64,000 nt of DNA from CALARM01 sp964431735 (GTDB taxonomy: Bacteria; Vulcanimicrobiota; SpSt-956; JAKJGF01). The notes beneath the pieces were generated by a model that saw nothing but the letters and a program-made list of their open reading frames with translations, did not search any database and was not told the DNA's origin. A program made the position numbers and the translations under genes. The stretch's first letter is position 1; each line of letters opens with the position of its first letter. Shown here piece by piece: positions 35,178 through 44,177 of this stretch. Location: contig CAYSLJ010000007.1 of NCBI GenBank assembly GCA_964431735.1, positions 1 through 64,000 of the forward strand. The letters run 5' to 3'.

Positions 35178-38100
35178 ATGAAAAAAAGCATAAAAATAAG
35201 AATACTGTATTATTTCCTTTTCATAACATTGTTTACAATAATAAGCACGTCTTTTCTTGCCATATTTCAGGCCAATAAGGCAATAAGAGATAATACCCTT
35301 CAGAACTTTGAAGAAGTAGCAGGAGAATTGTATTTTAATATCAACAAGGTTTTACTTAAAGGCTTTGCTGATCTTCAGGTAACAGTCAATAATCCGATTA
35401 TTTTATCAGATGACACAGGGCCTGATGAAAAAAAAGCAGAACTCTTAAAATTAAAATATATATTAAAAGATTATGAAGATATAACCCTGATAAAACCTGC
35501 AGGTAATGTAATAACCTCCACAGATTATAATTACAGGGGAGACTGGAGATATGAGAAACATTTTAAAGAAGCCAGCCAGGGCTCTCTGTCCATGTCAAAT
35601 GTCCACTTTATACTTAACCCTTTAAAATTGATAATAAGTTTTGCCGGCCCTGTTTATAATAAACATGGCAAAATAACATCTATTGTCTCTCTCCAGCTGA
35701 ATATGCAGTCTATATGGGATATTGCCGATCATGTAAAAATAGGCAATACAGGTTTTGCCATGGTTCTGGATGAAAACAACAAAATTATTTCCTATCCTGA
35801 TAAATCTTTAATGCTGAATAAAATTGACAGGTCAGAACTTCATAATTTCTATGAAACGAACAGGCTCTTTGATATGAAAAACAGGAAAGAAGTTATGACA
35901 GGAAATTATTTTTCAAAAGATAAAATGGATAAACGTTATATGAATTATAATCCTTCTCTTTACAAAGACTGGAAGATTATTATATTACAGAATAATAAAG
36001 AAATGTTTCATTCTCTTGATGTGTTTAAAAGGAATGTTGCACTTTTTGCATTGATGTTATCCATTATTGTTTTATTCTGGGGATTGCATTTTGCAGATGC
36101 CATAACAAAGCCTGTAAAAGAGCTTACCATAAGTGCTTCCATAATAGGAAAGGGTAATCTGGATCACAGAGTAAATATAGAGTCTGACGATGAAGTAAAA
36201 CATCTTGCAGATTCCTTTAATAATATGGCAGAGGAATTAAAAATATCACATGAAAAACTACTTTCGGCATTAAATCGTTTTCAGATACTTAACGATACTA
36301 CTCCTGATTCAGTTCTCATTCACAGGCCTGACGGAACTATTATAGATGTAAATCGAACATGTCTGGACATGTTCTCTTATACAAGGGAAGAGATTTTACA
36401 TATGAATATCGGGCAGATGTGCGGTAAAACATGTAACAATGACATAGCCATGGAAAAAATAAAACTTTCCCTTCAGGGTATAAATCAGGATTTTGAATGG
36501 ATATGTAAAAAGAAATCAGGTGAAGAATTACCTGTAATTATAAAATTCAGGAAAATGTCTCTTTCAGACGGTGAGTTTGTCCTTGCTCTGGTATCGGATA
36601 TTACGAAGAGAAAGAAAGCTGAAGGTGCTTTGAAAAGTGCCAGAGACGAACTGGAAAAAAGAGTGGCAGAACAGACAGAAGATCTCAGAGAAGCCAATAA
36701 AGAATTAAAGCTTGAAATAGGGGAAAGGAAAAAGGTAGAAGAGGAATTACGTCTGGCAAAAGAAGTGGCGGAATCTGCAAACCGTGCCAAAAGCCAGTTC
36801 CTTGCAACCATGAGTCATGAAATCAGGACACCTATGAATGCCGTGATCGGTATGACAGGCCTTTTACTTGATACCGATATTACAGATGAACAGAGAGATT
36901 TCTGCGAAACAATACGTTCCAGCAGTGATACACTCCTTACACTCATAAATGACATACTGGATTTTTCCAAAATCGAATCAGGTTATATGGAACTCGAAAA
37001 ACAACCTTTTTCACCTGCTGACTGTGTGGAAGAAGCTATAGATTTGATTGCTTCAACAGCGGCGGAAAAGAAAATAGAACTCATATATACATTAAAGGAA
37101 CATGTTCCGTCCTCCGTTACAGGAGATATGACAAGGCTCAGGCAGATACTGGTCAATCTTCTGAGCAATGCCGTAAAATTTACCGATAGAGGTGAAGTTG
37201 TACTTACCGTTGATGCCAGAGAAATGGATGGCAGATATGAAATAAGTTTTTCTGTAAGAGATACAGGTATAGGTATTCCGGAAAGCGGTATGAAGCTTTT
37301 ATTTAAATCTTTCAGTCAGGTTGATGCTTCCACAACACGTAAATACGGAGGCACAGGCCTCGGACTTGCAATAAGTAAACGCCTTGCGGAATTGATGGGC
37401 GGTACCATGGGGGTAGAAAGTGAACCGGGAAAAGGCTCTAATTTTTATTTTACCATTACCGTTGAAGCTACTCCCATAACTGATAACAGAACATATTATG
37501 AAAATGGATTTTTATCAGGCAAAAAGGTACTGATTGCAGACGATAATCTGAATAACAGAATTATTTTAAACAGGCAGATTATGTCATGGGGAATGATGTG
37601 TCAGTCAGCATCGACTGGTATGGAAGTTCTTGAACTGGTAAGGTCAGACATTACCTTTGACATTGCTATTCTGGATATGCATATGCCTGGCATGGACGGT
37701 ATAACTCTTGTAAAGGAAATACGTAAATACCGCTCATATGAAGATTTGCCGGTTATTATGCTTACTTCACTGGGAGAACCAGATAAAAAAGATTACTCTT
37801 TCCTTTTTCAGGCATCTATAACAAAACCTGTAAAACCTTCTTATTTATATAATGTTATTTCAGGTATCCTGTCAGAACAGAAAAAATCAGAATTAAAAGA
37901 TGTGAAAATTTCTGCAATAGATCCTGAAATGGGACAGAAATATCCTGTTAAAATACTGCTTGCCGAAGATAACCCTGTCAATCAGAAAGTTGCCACCCGT
38001 ATACTCGCCAGACTGGGTTACAGGGCAGATGTAACTGCAAACGGTCTGGAGACACTGGAGGCCCTTAACCGTCAGAGATATAATATTATTTTTATGGATG

Positions 38101-38321
38101 TTCAGATGCCGGAAATGGATGGTCTTGAAGCTACAAAACGAATAAGAAATGATTTGCCTAAAGAAGAACAGCCCTGTATTATTGCCATGACTGCAGGAGC
38201 CTTCAGGGAAGACATGGAAGAGTGTTTCTCTGCCGGCATGGATTACTATATAAGCAAGCCTGTAAAGATAGAAGATTTTATTCTGGCTCTTAAGAAGTAT
38301 TTGAAGTTAAGTGAGTCATGA
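35178..38321 (+). CDS. Hybrid sensor kinase: Cache, HAMP, PAS, HisKA, HATPase, two REC
   Basis: A 1047-residue membrane kinase. An N-terminal membrane segment (about 10-30) and a second (about 286-304) bracket an extracytoplasmic Cache-like sensor domain. HAMP follows (about 305-360), then PAS (about 370-490), a coiled coil (about 490-535), HisKA with His547 (MSHEIRTPMN), HATPase (about 650-765, GGTGLGLAISKRL), and two receivers with phospho-acceptors Asp833 (ILDMHMPGMDG) and Asp974 (FMDVQMPEMDG). There is no Hpt domain, so a separate histidine phosphotransferase is expected. Cache domains bind small ligands such as amino acids and polyamines, and the two upstream genes encode polyamine-type binding proteins. 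Functional coupling is inference. Confidence 0.95.
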   Translation: MKKSIKIRILYYFLFITLFTIISTSFLAIFQANKAIRDNTLQNFEEVAGELYFNINKVLLKGFADLQVTVNNPIILSDDTGPDEKKAELLKLKYILKDYEDITLIKPAGNVITSTDYNYRGDWRYEKHFKEASQGSLSMSNVHFILNPLKLIISFAGPVYNKHGKITSIVSLQLNMQSIWDIADHVKIGNTGFAMVLDENNKIISYPDKSLMLNKIDRSELHNFYETNRLFDMKNRKEVMTGNYFSKDKMDKRYMNYNPSLYKDWKIIILQNNKEMFHSLDVFKRNVALFALMLSIIVLFWGLHFADAITKPVKELTISASIIGKGNLDHRVNIESDDEVKHLADSFNNMAEELKISHEKLLSALNRFQILNDTTPDSVLIHRPDGTIIDVNRTCLDMFSYTREEILHMNIGQMCGKTCNNDIAMEKIKLSLQGINQDFEWICKKKSGEELPVIIKFRKMSLSDGEFVLALVSDITKRKKAEGALKSARDELEKRVAEQTEDLREANKELKLEIGERKKVEEELRLAKEVAESANRAKSQFLATMSHEIRTPMNAVIGMTGLLLDTDITDEQRDFCETIRSSSDTLLTLINDILDFSKIESGYMELEKQPFSPADCVEEAIDLIASTAAEKKIELIYTLKEHVPSSVTGDMTRLRQILVNLLSNAVKFTDRGEVVLTVDAREMDGRYEISFSVRDTGIGIPESGMKLLFKSFSQVDASTTRKYGGTGLGLAISKRLAELMGGTMGVESEPGKGSNFYFTITVEATPITDNRTYYENGFLSGKKVLIADDNLNNRIILNRQIMSWGMMCQSASTGMEVLELVRSDITFDIAILDMHMPGMDGITLVKEIRKYRSYEDLPVIMLTSLGEPDKKDYSFLFQASITKPVKPSYLYNVISGILSEQKKSELKDVKISAIDPEMGQKYPVKILLAEDNPVNQKVATRILARLGYRADVTANGLETLEALNRQRYNIIFMDVQMPEMDGLEATKRIRNDLPKEEQPCIIAMTAGAFREDMEECFSAGMDYYISKPVKIEDFILALKKYLKLSES

Positions 38322-38331
38322 GTGGTGAAAA

Positions 38332-38359
38332 GTGAAAAGTGAAAAGTGAAAAGTGAATA
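38332..38359. repeat. AGTGAAA heptamer array
   Basis: Four AAGTGAA units directly after the hybrid kinase stop codon and before the 103-bp element. Confidence 0.85.
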
Positions 38360-38371
38360 GGGGCCTTTTAT

Positions 38372-38474
38372 TACTGAGGTGAGCATAAATAATAAATATA
38401 TGCTCTCGTGACGCGTAACGCGTAACGCGTGACGGGAGGAAGACCTTTATTAAATGCTTATGCTCAGGTCAGTA
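38372..38474 (+). mobile_element. 103-bp inverted-repeat element, copy 3
   Basis: Exact 103 bp with termini TACTGAGGTGAGCATAA and TTATGCTCAGGTCAGTA, core GTGACGCGTAACGCGTAACG. Nearly identical to the copies at 40854 and 63783. Confidence 0.93.
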
Positions 38475-38493
38475 AACGCCATGAGGTGAAATA

Positions 38494-38520
38494 CGCATCA
38501 CGCATCACGCATCACGCATC
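38494..38520. repeat. GCATCAC heptamer array reaching into a stop codon
   Basis: Four tandem units. On the minus strand the last one supplies GATGCGTGA, i.e. the last two codons and the stop of the SfsA-fusion gene. Confidence 0.85.
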
Positions 38521-39654
38521 AATCACTTTTTCCAGTCTGTCCATTCTGAAATATTGAATAACCTTTATAAATTCCTTCTCAAGAAGAGGGTTGTTTCTGA
38601 ACCCGAAGAGGTGGCTTTCACATTTACAGTCTGAAGAACCGAAATTTTTTACGGAGAAATCTGCTATTTTCGATATAGCTTCTGCAATATCACATTCCAG
38701 ATCTTCTGAAGACCTTACGGGAAAATCTGCTATAATATCTGTATGTTCTCTTAAATAATCAATATGCCAGTGATGATTTTTTCTGAGTCTTCTGTGCCTC
38801 TCTATTCTCCTGGTAAGATTTGCCATGGCAGAGCCTGTATACACATAGAAAGCCGGTTCAAAAGAGAGTTTCCCCAGTTTTCCTGTTTCTATATGTTTTT
38901 TCTCTTTCAATTCCATTAAAATCATATAACTCCCTCTGTCTCTTGCTTCATGTTCTATGAGCTTCCGGGGAACGGAGAGAATTTTTGTTTTACCTGAAAA
39001 TGAGAGATCATCATTCCACTCTATAGCCAGGGGAATTATATTCACATTATTACATTCCAGAAAAGTCTGTCCGAATAACAGATCTGTGTGATAATCAGGG
39101 AGGAAATATTCTGCTCTGTAGCAGTGTACAAGAAACAGCACACAGGTCTTTATACCTTTTCCAGCCATATGAGACAGTTCCTTTAAATGTTTTCTCCCTC
39201 TTTCTGTTACAGCATCGGGAAACATGCAGATTTTTTCTCCGAAGAGAGTGCATGATTTTACTTCCAGATACAATTCCTCCATGCCATGTTTCAGAAGAAA
39301 ATCAAATCTGCTTTTACCACAGGTAATTTCAGAACTTATAACAGCGGCATCTTCAAGAGAAGGAACAAGTTTTTTTTCTATTAAATATTTTACTATTTCA
39401 TTTGATTTATGGGTGTGCACCATAACAGGAATATTGTCTTTTATTATGAATACTGCCGTATATTTTGTCTTTCTTGATTCGTTATAATTGTCGGAAGTAA
39501 CATAAACAATAGTTCCCGGGAAGAGAAGTTCCGTAAGTCTTCCCGGATTCGGAAGAAAAACTTTAATATTTTTTCCTTCGAGATTGCAGTTCAGAAGAAA
39601 TCTGTTCGGCCTGTCTGTAAAGGTAGCTTTTTCTAAATTGTTAAAAAATTTCAT
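38512..39654 (-). CDS. sfsA: SfsA-type nuclease fused to a DUF123 (GIY-YIG-like) domain
   Basis: A 380-residue fusion. Residues about 1-225 are SfsA (sugar fermentation stimulation protein, a DNA/RNA-binding nuclease-like fold): FLPNPGRLTELLFPG, SRFDFLL with the catalytic-type Asp, LEVKSCTL with Glu-x-Lys, FPDAVTERGRKHL. Residues about 240-350 are DUF123, a GIY-YIG-related domain: GSYMILMEL, FYVYTGSAMANLTRRIERH, HHWHIDYL, CDIAEAI. Both halves are nuclease-related and kept intact. Such fusions exist but are not the common form. No ribosome site precedes the ATG, and a heptamer array begins about 10 bases upstream. The stop codon lies in another array. Confidence 0.88.
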   Translation of the reverse strand: MKFFNNLEKATFTDRPNRFLLNCNLEGKNIKVFLPNPGRLTELLFPGTIVYVTSDNYNESRKTKYTAVFIIKDNIPVMVHTHKSNEIVKYLIEKKLVPSLEDAAVISSEITCGKSRFDFLLKHGMEELYLEVKSCTLFGEKICMFPDAVTERGRKHLKELSHMAGKGIKTCVLFLVHCYRAEYFLPDYHTDLLFGQTFLECNNVNIIPLAIEWNDDLSFSGKTKILSVPRKLIEHEARDRGSYMILMELKEKKHIETGKLGKLSFEPAFYVYTGSAMANLTRRIERHRRLRKNHHWHIDYLREHTDIIADFPVRSSEDLECDIAEAISKIADFSVKNFGSSDCKCESHLFGFRNNPLLEKEFIKVIQYFRMDRLEKVIDA

Positions 39655-39664
39655 AATTTAATAA

Positions 39665-39859
39665 TCGTGATGCGTAACGCGTGATGCGTAATGCGTGATG
39701 CGTAATGCGTGATGCGTAATGCGTGATGCGTAATGCGTAATGCGTAAGCATCCCTTTCACTACTCACTTTTCACTCTTCACTTTTCACTCTTCACTCTTC
39801 ACTCTTCACTCTTCACTCTTCACTCTTCACTACTCACTTTTCACTTTTCACTCCTCACT
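39665..39859. repeat. Long composite array: GCGTAAT/GCGTGAT then TTCACTC heptamers
   Basis: About 12 GCGTGAT/GCGTAAT units (39665-39747), a short junction GCGTAAGCATCC, then about 14 TTCACTC/TTCACTT units (to 39859). The junction and order recur at 44044-44172. The last TCAC unit supplies the stop codon of the next gene. Read as protein it gives the meaningless FTLHSSLFTLHSS pattern. Confidence 0.95.
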
Positions 39860-40802
39860 CCCAGTATTCCTTATCCAGAACCACTACATAAAGCCCCCAT
39901 CCTCCCCATGTACTGGAATTCGGGTTGTTTGTAAAACTCATACCATATTTTACCATATCTTCGGCATAATTTTCATTTTTCCATCCCCCTATTTTTATGT
40001 CTCTGTTTGAGAGTTTATCACATGGAATAATCCCATACTGGCTGCGTTTTACTATTGCTTCAGGTGATGCGTCCTGAGGCACATAATTACTTGTACCTAT
40101 TGAACTGGCCGTAAGTTCTGCTGCAGGTATACTGCCTCCCGTATATGCTACATAATCTGTACCATCTGCCGGCACATAATACATCCAGTCACTTATACCA
40201 AGGGGATCATTTTGCGTAAGAGCTCTCATGTTCATGCCCCCTGATATGGCGATTCTTCTGTCAAGCATACGGTTGCTGTAATATATATCATAAGTATTTG
40301 TAGGGGCATCGCGAAGAAGCATCCATGTATCGGACTGGTTTGTAAATACAGGATGGAGTTCATCGGGATGGAACAGGACTGCATCATACTCGAATTCTGC
40401 TATGAATTTGTTTGCCGCTTCCGCATAACGTTCATAATAAGCTTTTTCTACCTGAAAATTATCCCATGCATATTTCCTGAAGATTTCATAATTTACAGGA
40501 TTTCTTGCATCAAAAATATCTTTTACATGGCCTGTGCCTGTAATAAACCTCCTTCCGTACTGAGCCGTAGAAAATACATTTATTCCTCCGTACGATCCTG
40601 TAATGGGTTTTGCGTCATTTCTCATTTTTTCAACCTGAGCAGCCGTGAAATACTGAGCCAGAACCTGGTCAGACGTGGGATAGATATTCTGAGGAGTAGG
40701 TGTCAGAACAGGAGCTGTGTAAACAATATCATCTGAACATCCTGAACAGAATAAACACATAAGAAGAATGAAAGACATTAATATAAATATAACATGCTTC
40801 AT
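39855..40802 (-). CDS. Lipoprotein of unknown family
   Basis: A 315-residue lipoprotein with a lipobox (LFCSGC, Cys22) and a Pro/Thr linker. The remainder is a compact globular domain rich in Tyr and Trp with many aromatic pairs (KYAWDNFQVEKAYYERYAEAANKF, DAVLFHPDELHPVF, GISDWMYYVPAD, GGWGLYVVVLDKEYW). I do not recognise the family; it has some look of a calcium- or sugar-binding lipoprotein but no motif to support that. AAGGAGGG lies ten bases before the ATG. Its stop codon TGA is inside the TTCACTC repeat array. Confidence 0.75.
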   Translation of the reverse strand: MKHVIFILMSFILLMCLFCSGCSDDIVYTAPVLTPTPQNIYPTSDQVLAQYFTAAQVEKMRNDAKPITGSYGGINVFSTAQYGRRFITGTGHVKDIFDARNPVNYEIFRKYAWDNFQVEKAYYERYAEAANKFIAEFEYDAVLFHPDELHPVFTNQSDTWMLLRDAPTNTYDIYYSNRMLDRRIAISGGMNMRALTQNDPLGISDWMYYVPADGTDYVAYTGGSIPAAELTASSIGTSNYVPQDASPEAIVKRSQYGIIPCDKLSNRDIKIGGWKNENYAEDMVKYGMSFTNNPNSSTWGGWGLYVVVLDKEYWE

Positions 40803-40853
40803 AATAGGAAAACCCTCCTTTTAGAATTATAGCCACTTATAGACAATTATAGT

Positions 40854-40956
40854 TACTGGGGTGAGCATAAATAATAAATATATGCTCTCGTGACGCGTAA
40901 CGCGTAACGCGTGACGGGAGGAAGAACTTTATTAAATGCTTATGCTCAGGTCATTA
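40854..40956 (+). mobile_element. 103-bp inverted-repeat element, copy 4
   Basis: 103 bp, termini TACTGGGGTGAGCATAA and TTATGCTCAGGTCATTA, core GTGACGCGTAACGCGTAACG. In the gap 40803-41206, which also holds a GCGTCAC unit (about 41127-41147) and a TATAAT (41108-41113). Confidence 0.93.
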
Positions 40957-41206
40957 AAATCACCATAGTTTATTGAAACTCCATAATAAAGTATATCTAT
41001 GTTTTATTTTATTTTTATCGTCACAGAAGAGATAAAATTTAGGAAAATTTTCAACTTTTTATTTATTTCAATTTTTTTATATTGTATAAAACAATTTTTT
41101 TTTATATTATAATACTATACCTCTCATCACGCGTTACGCGTCACGATTTAAAGTATTGGGCGACTCTAATTGGCTAAAGTCAAGTTATAAGGAGATAGTG
41201 ATATTT

Positions 41207-42097
41207 ATGGCAGAATATAACATGGAAGATATAATTATAGTTCCCCGTCCTGTTGAGGAAGCTCATATAGTTATCATACCTGTTCCTTACGAAGGAACTG
41301 TTTCCGGCGGTAAAGGGACATCCTGTGGCCCTTCTGCCGTTATAGATGCTATGAAACACCAGATTGAAGATTATGACAGATTTACCGATTCTGTCATATG
41401 TGATTACGTCACGATTGTTGAACATCCCCCTCTTTCTGTGGAAAAACTTTCACCTGAAGAAATGGTACCACAGATACGTAAGGCGACGGAAAAAATTCTT
41501 TCCATGGATAAATTTCCTCTTCTTATAGGGGGAGAGCATGCCATATCTATCGGTTCTATTGAGGCAGTGAAAAATAAATATGCCGATCTTACAGTATTTC
41601 AGATAGATGCTCATGGTGATCTCCGTGATGATGATAGTGATTATGTAAAAAACAATCCGACCGGATATGCCCACTGCTGTGTTATGAAAAGAGCCATAGA
41701 CTGCGGCTGTAAAACAGTTCAGGTAGGGATAAGGGAACTGTACAGATGTGAAATTGATTATATAAGGAAAAATAATCTTACCGTATATCAATGTCCTGTA
41801 AATATTAATCCTGATGAGATAATCAGATCTGTGAAAACAGAACATGTGTATTTGACAATAGACGTAGACGGTTTTGATCCTTCTGTAATGCCTGAAACAG
41901 GAACACCTGTCGCAGGAGGACTTGACTGGTATTTTACTCTGTCACTTATTGAAAAACTTTTCAAAAGTAAAAATGTAGTGGCTCTTGATATTACAGAGGT
42001 TTCGCCATTCCTTCCAAATAATCTCACTGCAAAAAATGCCGCACAACTGGCCTATATTGCTGCAGGTTATAAATTTGCAAATATGAGAAACTCTTAA
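41207..42097 (+). CDS. speB: Agmatinase / ureohydrolase family
   Basis: A 296-residue binuclear-manganese ureohydrolase. The metal-binding motifs are present: GGEHA near 110-114, IDAHGDLRDD (about 134-143), and DVDGFDPS (about 211-218), with the EVSPF motif near 259. The family includes agmatinase, which makes putrescine and urea; arginase and guanidinobutyrase are alternatives. The family SMPGT-type motif reads MPETGTP. ATG 41207 is used (AAGGAG about 12 bases upstream); a longer reading frame starts at 41156 with no ribosome site. Putrescine production would fit the polyamine-type binding proteins upstream, but arginine decarboxylase is not present here. Confidence 0.92.
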   Translation: MAEYNMEDIIIVPRPVEEAHIVIIPVPYEGTVSGGKGTSCGPSAVIDAMKHQIEDYDRFTDSVICDYVTIVEHPPLSVEKLSPEEMVPQIRKATEKILSMDKFPLLIGGEHAISIGSIEAVKNKYADLTVFQIDAHGDLRDDDSDYVKNNPTGYAHCCVMKRAIDCGCKTVQVGIRELYRCEIDYIRKNNLTVYQCPVNINPDEIIRSVKTEHVYLTIDVDGFDPSVMPETGTPVAGGLDWYFTLSLIEKLFKSKNVVALDITEVSPFLPNNLTAKNAAQLAYIAAGYKFANMRNS

Positions 42098-42144
42098 ATA
42101 AAACCGATTATTTACAGAGTGATCCGAAGATTGAAAAATATGGA

Positions 42145-42348
42145 TTGAAGACCTATATAGGCCAGCTGGTTAAAAGTTCCGGAATTTCCAGAGGTTCTCT
42201 CTGTGCTGTTTTTAAGACAGATTTCTCGCATTCTTCTCAAGATATGAAACTTCTGTGTATTTTAAGTTCTGCCATAGGAAAGGAAGAAGAAAGAAAAATA
42301 GCAGAAAATCTCTTTATTGAAAGTGAAATAAAATATTTTCATCTTTAA
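42145..42348 (+). pseudogene. Coding-like fragment without a start codon
   Basis: A frame open from before 42100, overlapping the end of the agmatinase gene, to TAA at 42348 reads as a normal-looking protein (KTYIGQLVKSSGISRGSLCA, EEERKIAENLFIESEIKYF) but has no ATG, and the first TTG (42145) has no ribosome site. It may be a remnant of a small gene, or the product of a non-ATG start. I recognise no family. Confidence 0.3.
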
Positions 42349-42385
42349 ACGCAATCGTGTAAAACTATAGTTTATAAAAAAATTA

Positions 42386-42414
42386 TTGATTTTTTTTACG
42401 ACCTGTTTTATGAT
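42386..42414 (+). promoter_or_regulatory. Sigma70-type promoter
   Basis: TTGATT (42386-42391), 17 bases, TATGAT (42409-42414), about 35 bases before the ATG at 42450. Confidence 0.6.
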
Positions 42415-42449
42415 ATTACAGAAACGAATTTAGAAAGGAAGGGATTTAA

Positions 42450-43022
42450 ATGAAAAGATTTTTTGTTTTTCTCCTTGTAACTATTCTCTATCTTTCAGTC
42501 ACTTCTTTTGTTTTTGCAGGAGACAGAGGACTCAAACCCGGTCTTACTCTGGAAGAGTTTAAAGCCTACTGGGAACAGGCAGGCAAAACACCTGAAGGTT
42601 CTGTGAAATGTCTGATTATTGCAGCACTTGAAACGGTAAAAGAAGGTAATAAAGACGGTAAAAAGATGTGGGGTATGGTAATTCATAAAGATGATGTAGA
42701 CGGTAAAGGTGAAGTCGCAGACAGGCGTGCTATAGAACAGTGTTCCAGGCAGATAAAGGGTACTGATTTTAAAGGAGCCATACTGACTTCCTACCTTGGA
42801 GGAACCCCGGAAAACGGTTATGTCTGTTCCTATGAAAATGACCTGGTTATGGTTGAAACACAGACAATAACAGATGAAGAAGTAAAAATCTTTATACAGA
42901 GCGGTGGTAAAGATATGGCCACACCTGTAAGACTCAGGAAAAATAAAGACGGATACTGGAAACTTGTAGAATATTCTTCTGTTTATACAGGTGTAAAACC
43001 GGTTGATAATAAAGATTTTTAG
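42450..43022 (+). CDS. Secreted protein, DUF6935-like
   Basis: A 190-residue exported protein. A signal peptide (about 1-23, VTSFVFAG) is followed by one globular domain (about 30-190: GSVKCLIIAALETVKEGNKDGKKMWGMVI, RLRKNKDGYWKLVEYSS) resembling the DUF6935-type small secreted proteins of unknown function. Three Cys residues remain, one in the conserved VKC position. GAAAGGAAGGG lies before the ATG. It has its own promoter and ends just before a large hairpin repeat, so it is probably a single-gene unit. Role unknown. Confidence 0.7.
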   Translation: MKRFFVFLLVTILYLSVTSFVFAGDRGLKPGLTLEEFKAYWEQAGKTPEGSVKCLIIAALETVKEGNKDGKKMWGMVIHKDDVDGKGEVADRRAIEQCSRQIKGTDFKGAILTSYLGGTPENGYVCSYENDLVMVETQTITDEEVKIFIQSGGKDMATPVRLRKNKDGYWKLVEYSSVYTGVKPVDNKDF

Positions 43023-43054
43023 TCAGGACTTACGCGAAAAATAATGGGAAACCA

Positions 43055-43137
43055 GTCATTGCGAGCGAAGCGAAGCAATCCCACTGGTATATCGGAAACT
43101 GTCGGGATTGCTTCGTCGCTTTGCTCCTCACAATGAC
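43055..43137. repeat. GTCATTGCGAG hairpin repeat
   Basis: Perfect-looking 83-base inverted repeat: GTCATTGCGAGCGAAGCGAA at one end, the reverse form CTTTGCTCCTCACAATGAC at the other. This is a widespread dispersed hairpin of bacterial genomes. The flank GGACTTACGCG is also typical of its copies elsewhere. A GCATCAC array follows (43168-43196). Confidence 0.9.
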
Positions 43138-43200
43138 AAAATGCGTGATGTTTAAGATAAATATCGCATCACGTATTACGCATTACGCATCACGACTTTA

Positions 43201-44013
43201 TTACCTGTATTCATTCTCCAGCATTTGAACCATATCTTCTGTAAGTGCTTCACTTTTACGAAGTTCGTCAAATTTATCGAGTAAATTTTTTACAGTAAGC
43301 TGTTTTTTATCTTTTTCTGTCAGTATATCTATAATCTGTCCTCTGTGCATCATAACAGTTATGTTCCCCAGTTCAAGGGCCTGTTGCATGCTGTGTGTTA
43401 CCATCAGAACAGTGAGATTACCCCTTTCAATGAATTTCTTTGTAAGTGTTATTACCTGTGTTGCAGATTTGGGATCAAGTGCTGCAGTATGTTCATCTAA
43501 AAGGAGTACTTTCGGCTTTGTAATAACTGCCATTAACAGGGTAAGTGCCTGTCTCTGACCACCTGAAAGAGAGCCTATAAGGTTATTGAGCCTGTCTTCA
43601 AGTTTCATTTCAAGGTTTGTGACTTCTTCTCTGTAAGAGGTAATCCTGTCTTTATTAAGTCCAATTCTTAAATATCTCTGTTTACCTCTTAACCATGCCA
43701 TATGGAGATTTTCAGCAATAGTCATATCAGGTGATGTCCCCTTAAATGGATCCTGAAAACATCTGGAAATAAATCTGGCTCTTCTGTAATCCGGTTCTGC
43801 CGTTACATTACACCCTGCAATTTCTATAGTTCCACTGTCAGGGAAGAAAGAACCGGCAATACCGTTCAGAAGTGTGGATTTTCCCGAACCGTTTGTTCCT
43901 ATTACTGTTACAAAGTCCCCTTCTTTTATGTTCAGATTGATGTCTTTCAGGGCATAAACCTCATTTATGGTTCCTCTATTAAATTTTTTATGCAGATTTT
44001 TAATGTGTATCAT
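43201..44013 (-). CDS. ABC transporter ATP-binding protein
   Basis: A 270-residue ATPase with Walker A GTNGSGKST (39-47), Q-loop region CFQDPF, signature LSGGQRQAL (149-157), Walker B VLLLDE (169-174) and switch His (THSMQQ). The sequence is of the branched-chain/urea and TrpX-type systems whose permease has BPD_transp_2 fold, matching the fused permease upstream. The gene lies 164 bases downstream of it on the same strand with a repeat array between them, so co-transcription is likely but the gap is unusual. Confidence 0.95.
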   Translation of the reverse strand: MIHIKNLHKKFNRGTINEVYALKDINLNIKEGDFVTVIGTNGSGKSTLLNGIAGSFFPDSGTIEIAGCNVTAEPDYRRARFISRCFQDPFKGTSPDMTIAENLHMAWLRGKQRYLRIGLNKDRITSYREEVTNLEMKLEDRLNNLIGSLSGGQRQALTLLMAVITKPKVLLLDEHTAALDPKSATQVITLTKKFIERGNLTVLMVTHSMQQALELGNITVMMHRGQIIDILTEKDKKQLTVKNLLDKFDELRKSEALTEDMVQMLENEYR

Positions 44014-44043
44014 TTATGGTTCCTGTATTATAGTCAGTTATAT

Positions 44044-44172
<129 letters not shown>

Positions 44173-44177
44173 TTTTT

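Noticed and set aside
39740..39934. Open frame with FTLHSSLFTLHSS-type repeats
   Set aside because: Same reason: translated TTCACTC array running into the antisense of a lipoprotein gene.
42100..42348. Pyruvoyl-type arginine decarboxylase fragment next to agmatinase
   Set aside because: The sequence shows no Ser-Ser cleavage site context or other decarboxylase motif; only the location suggested it.
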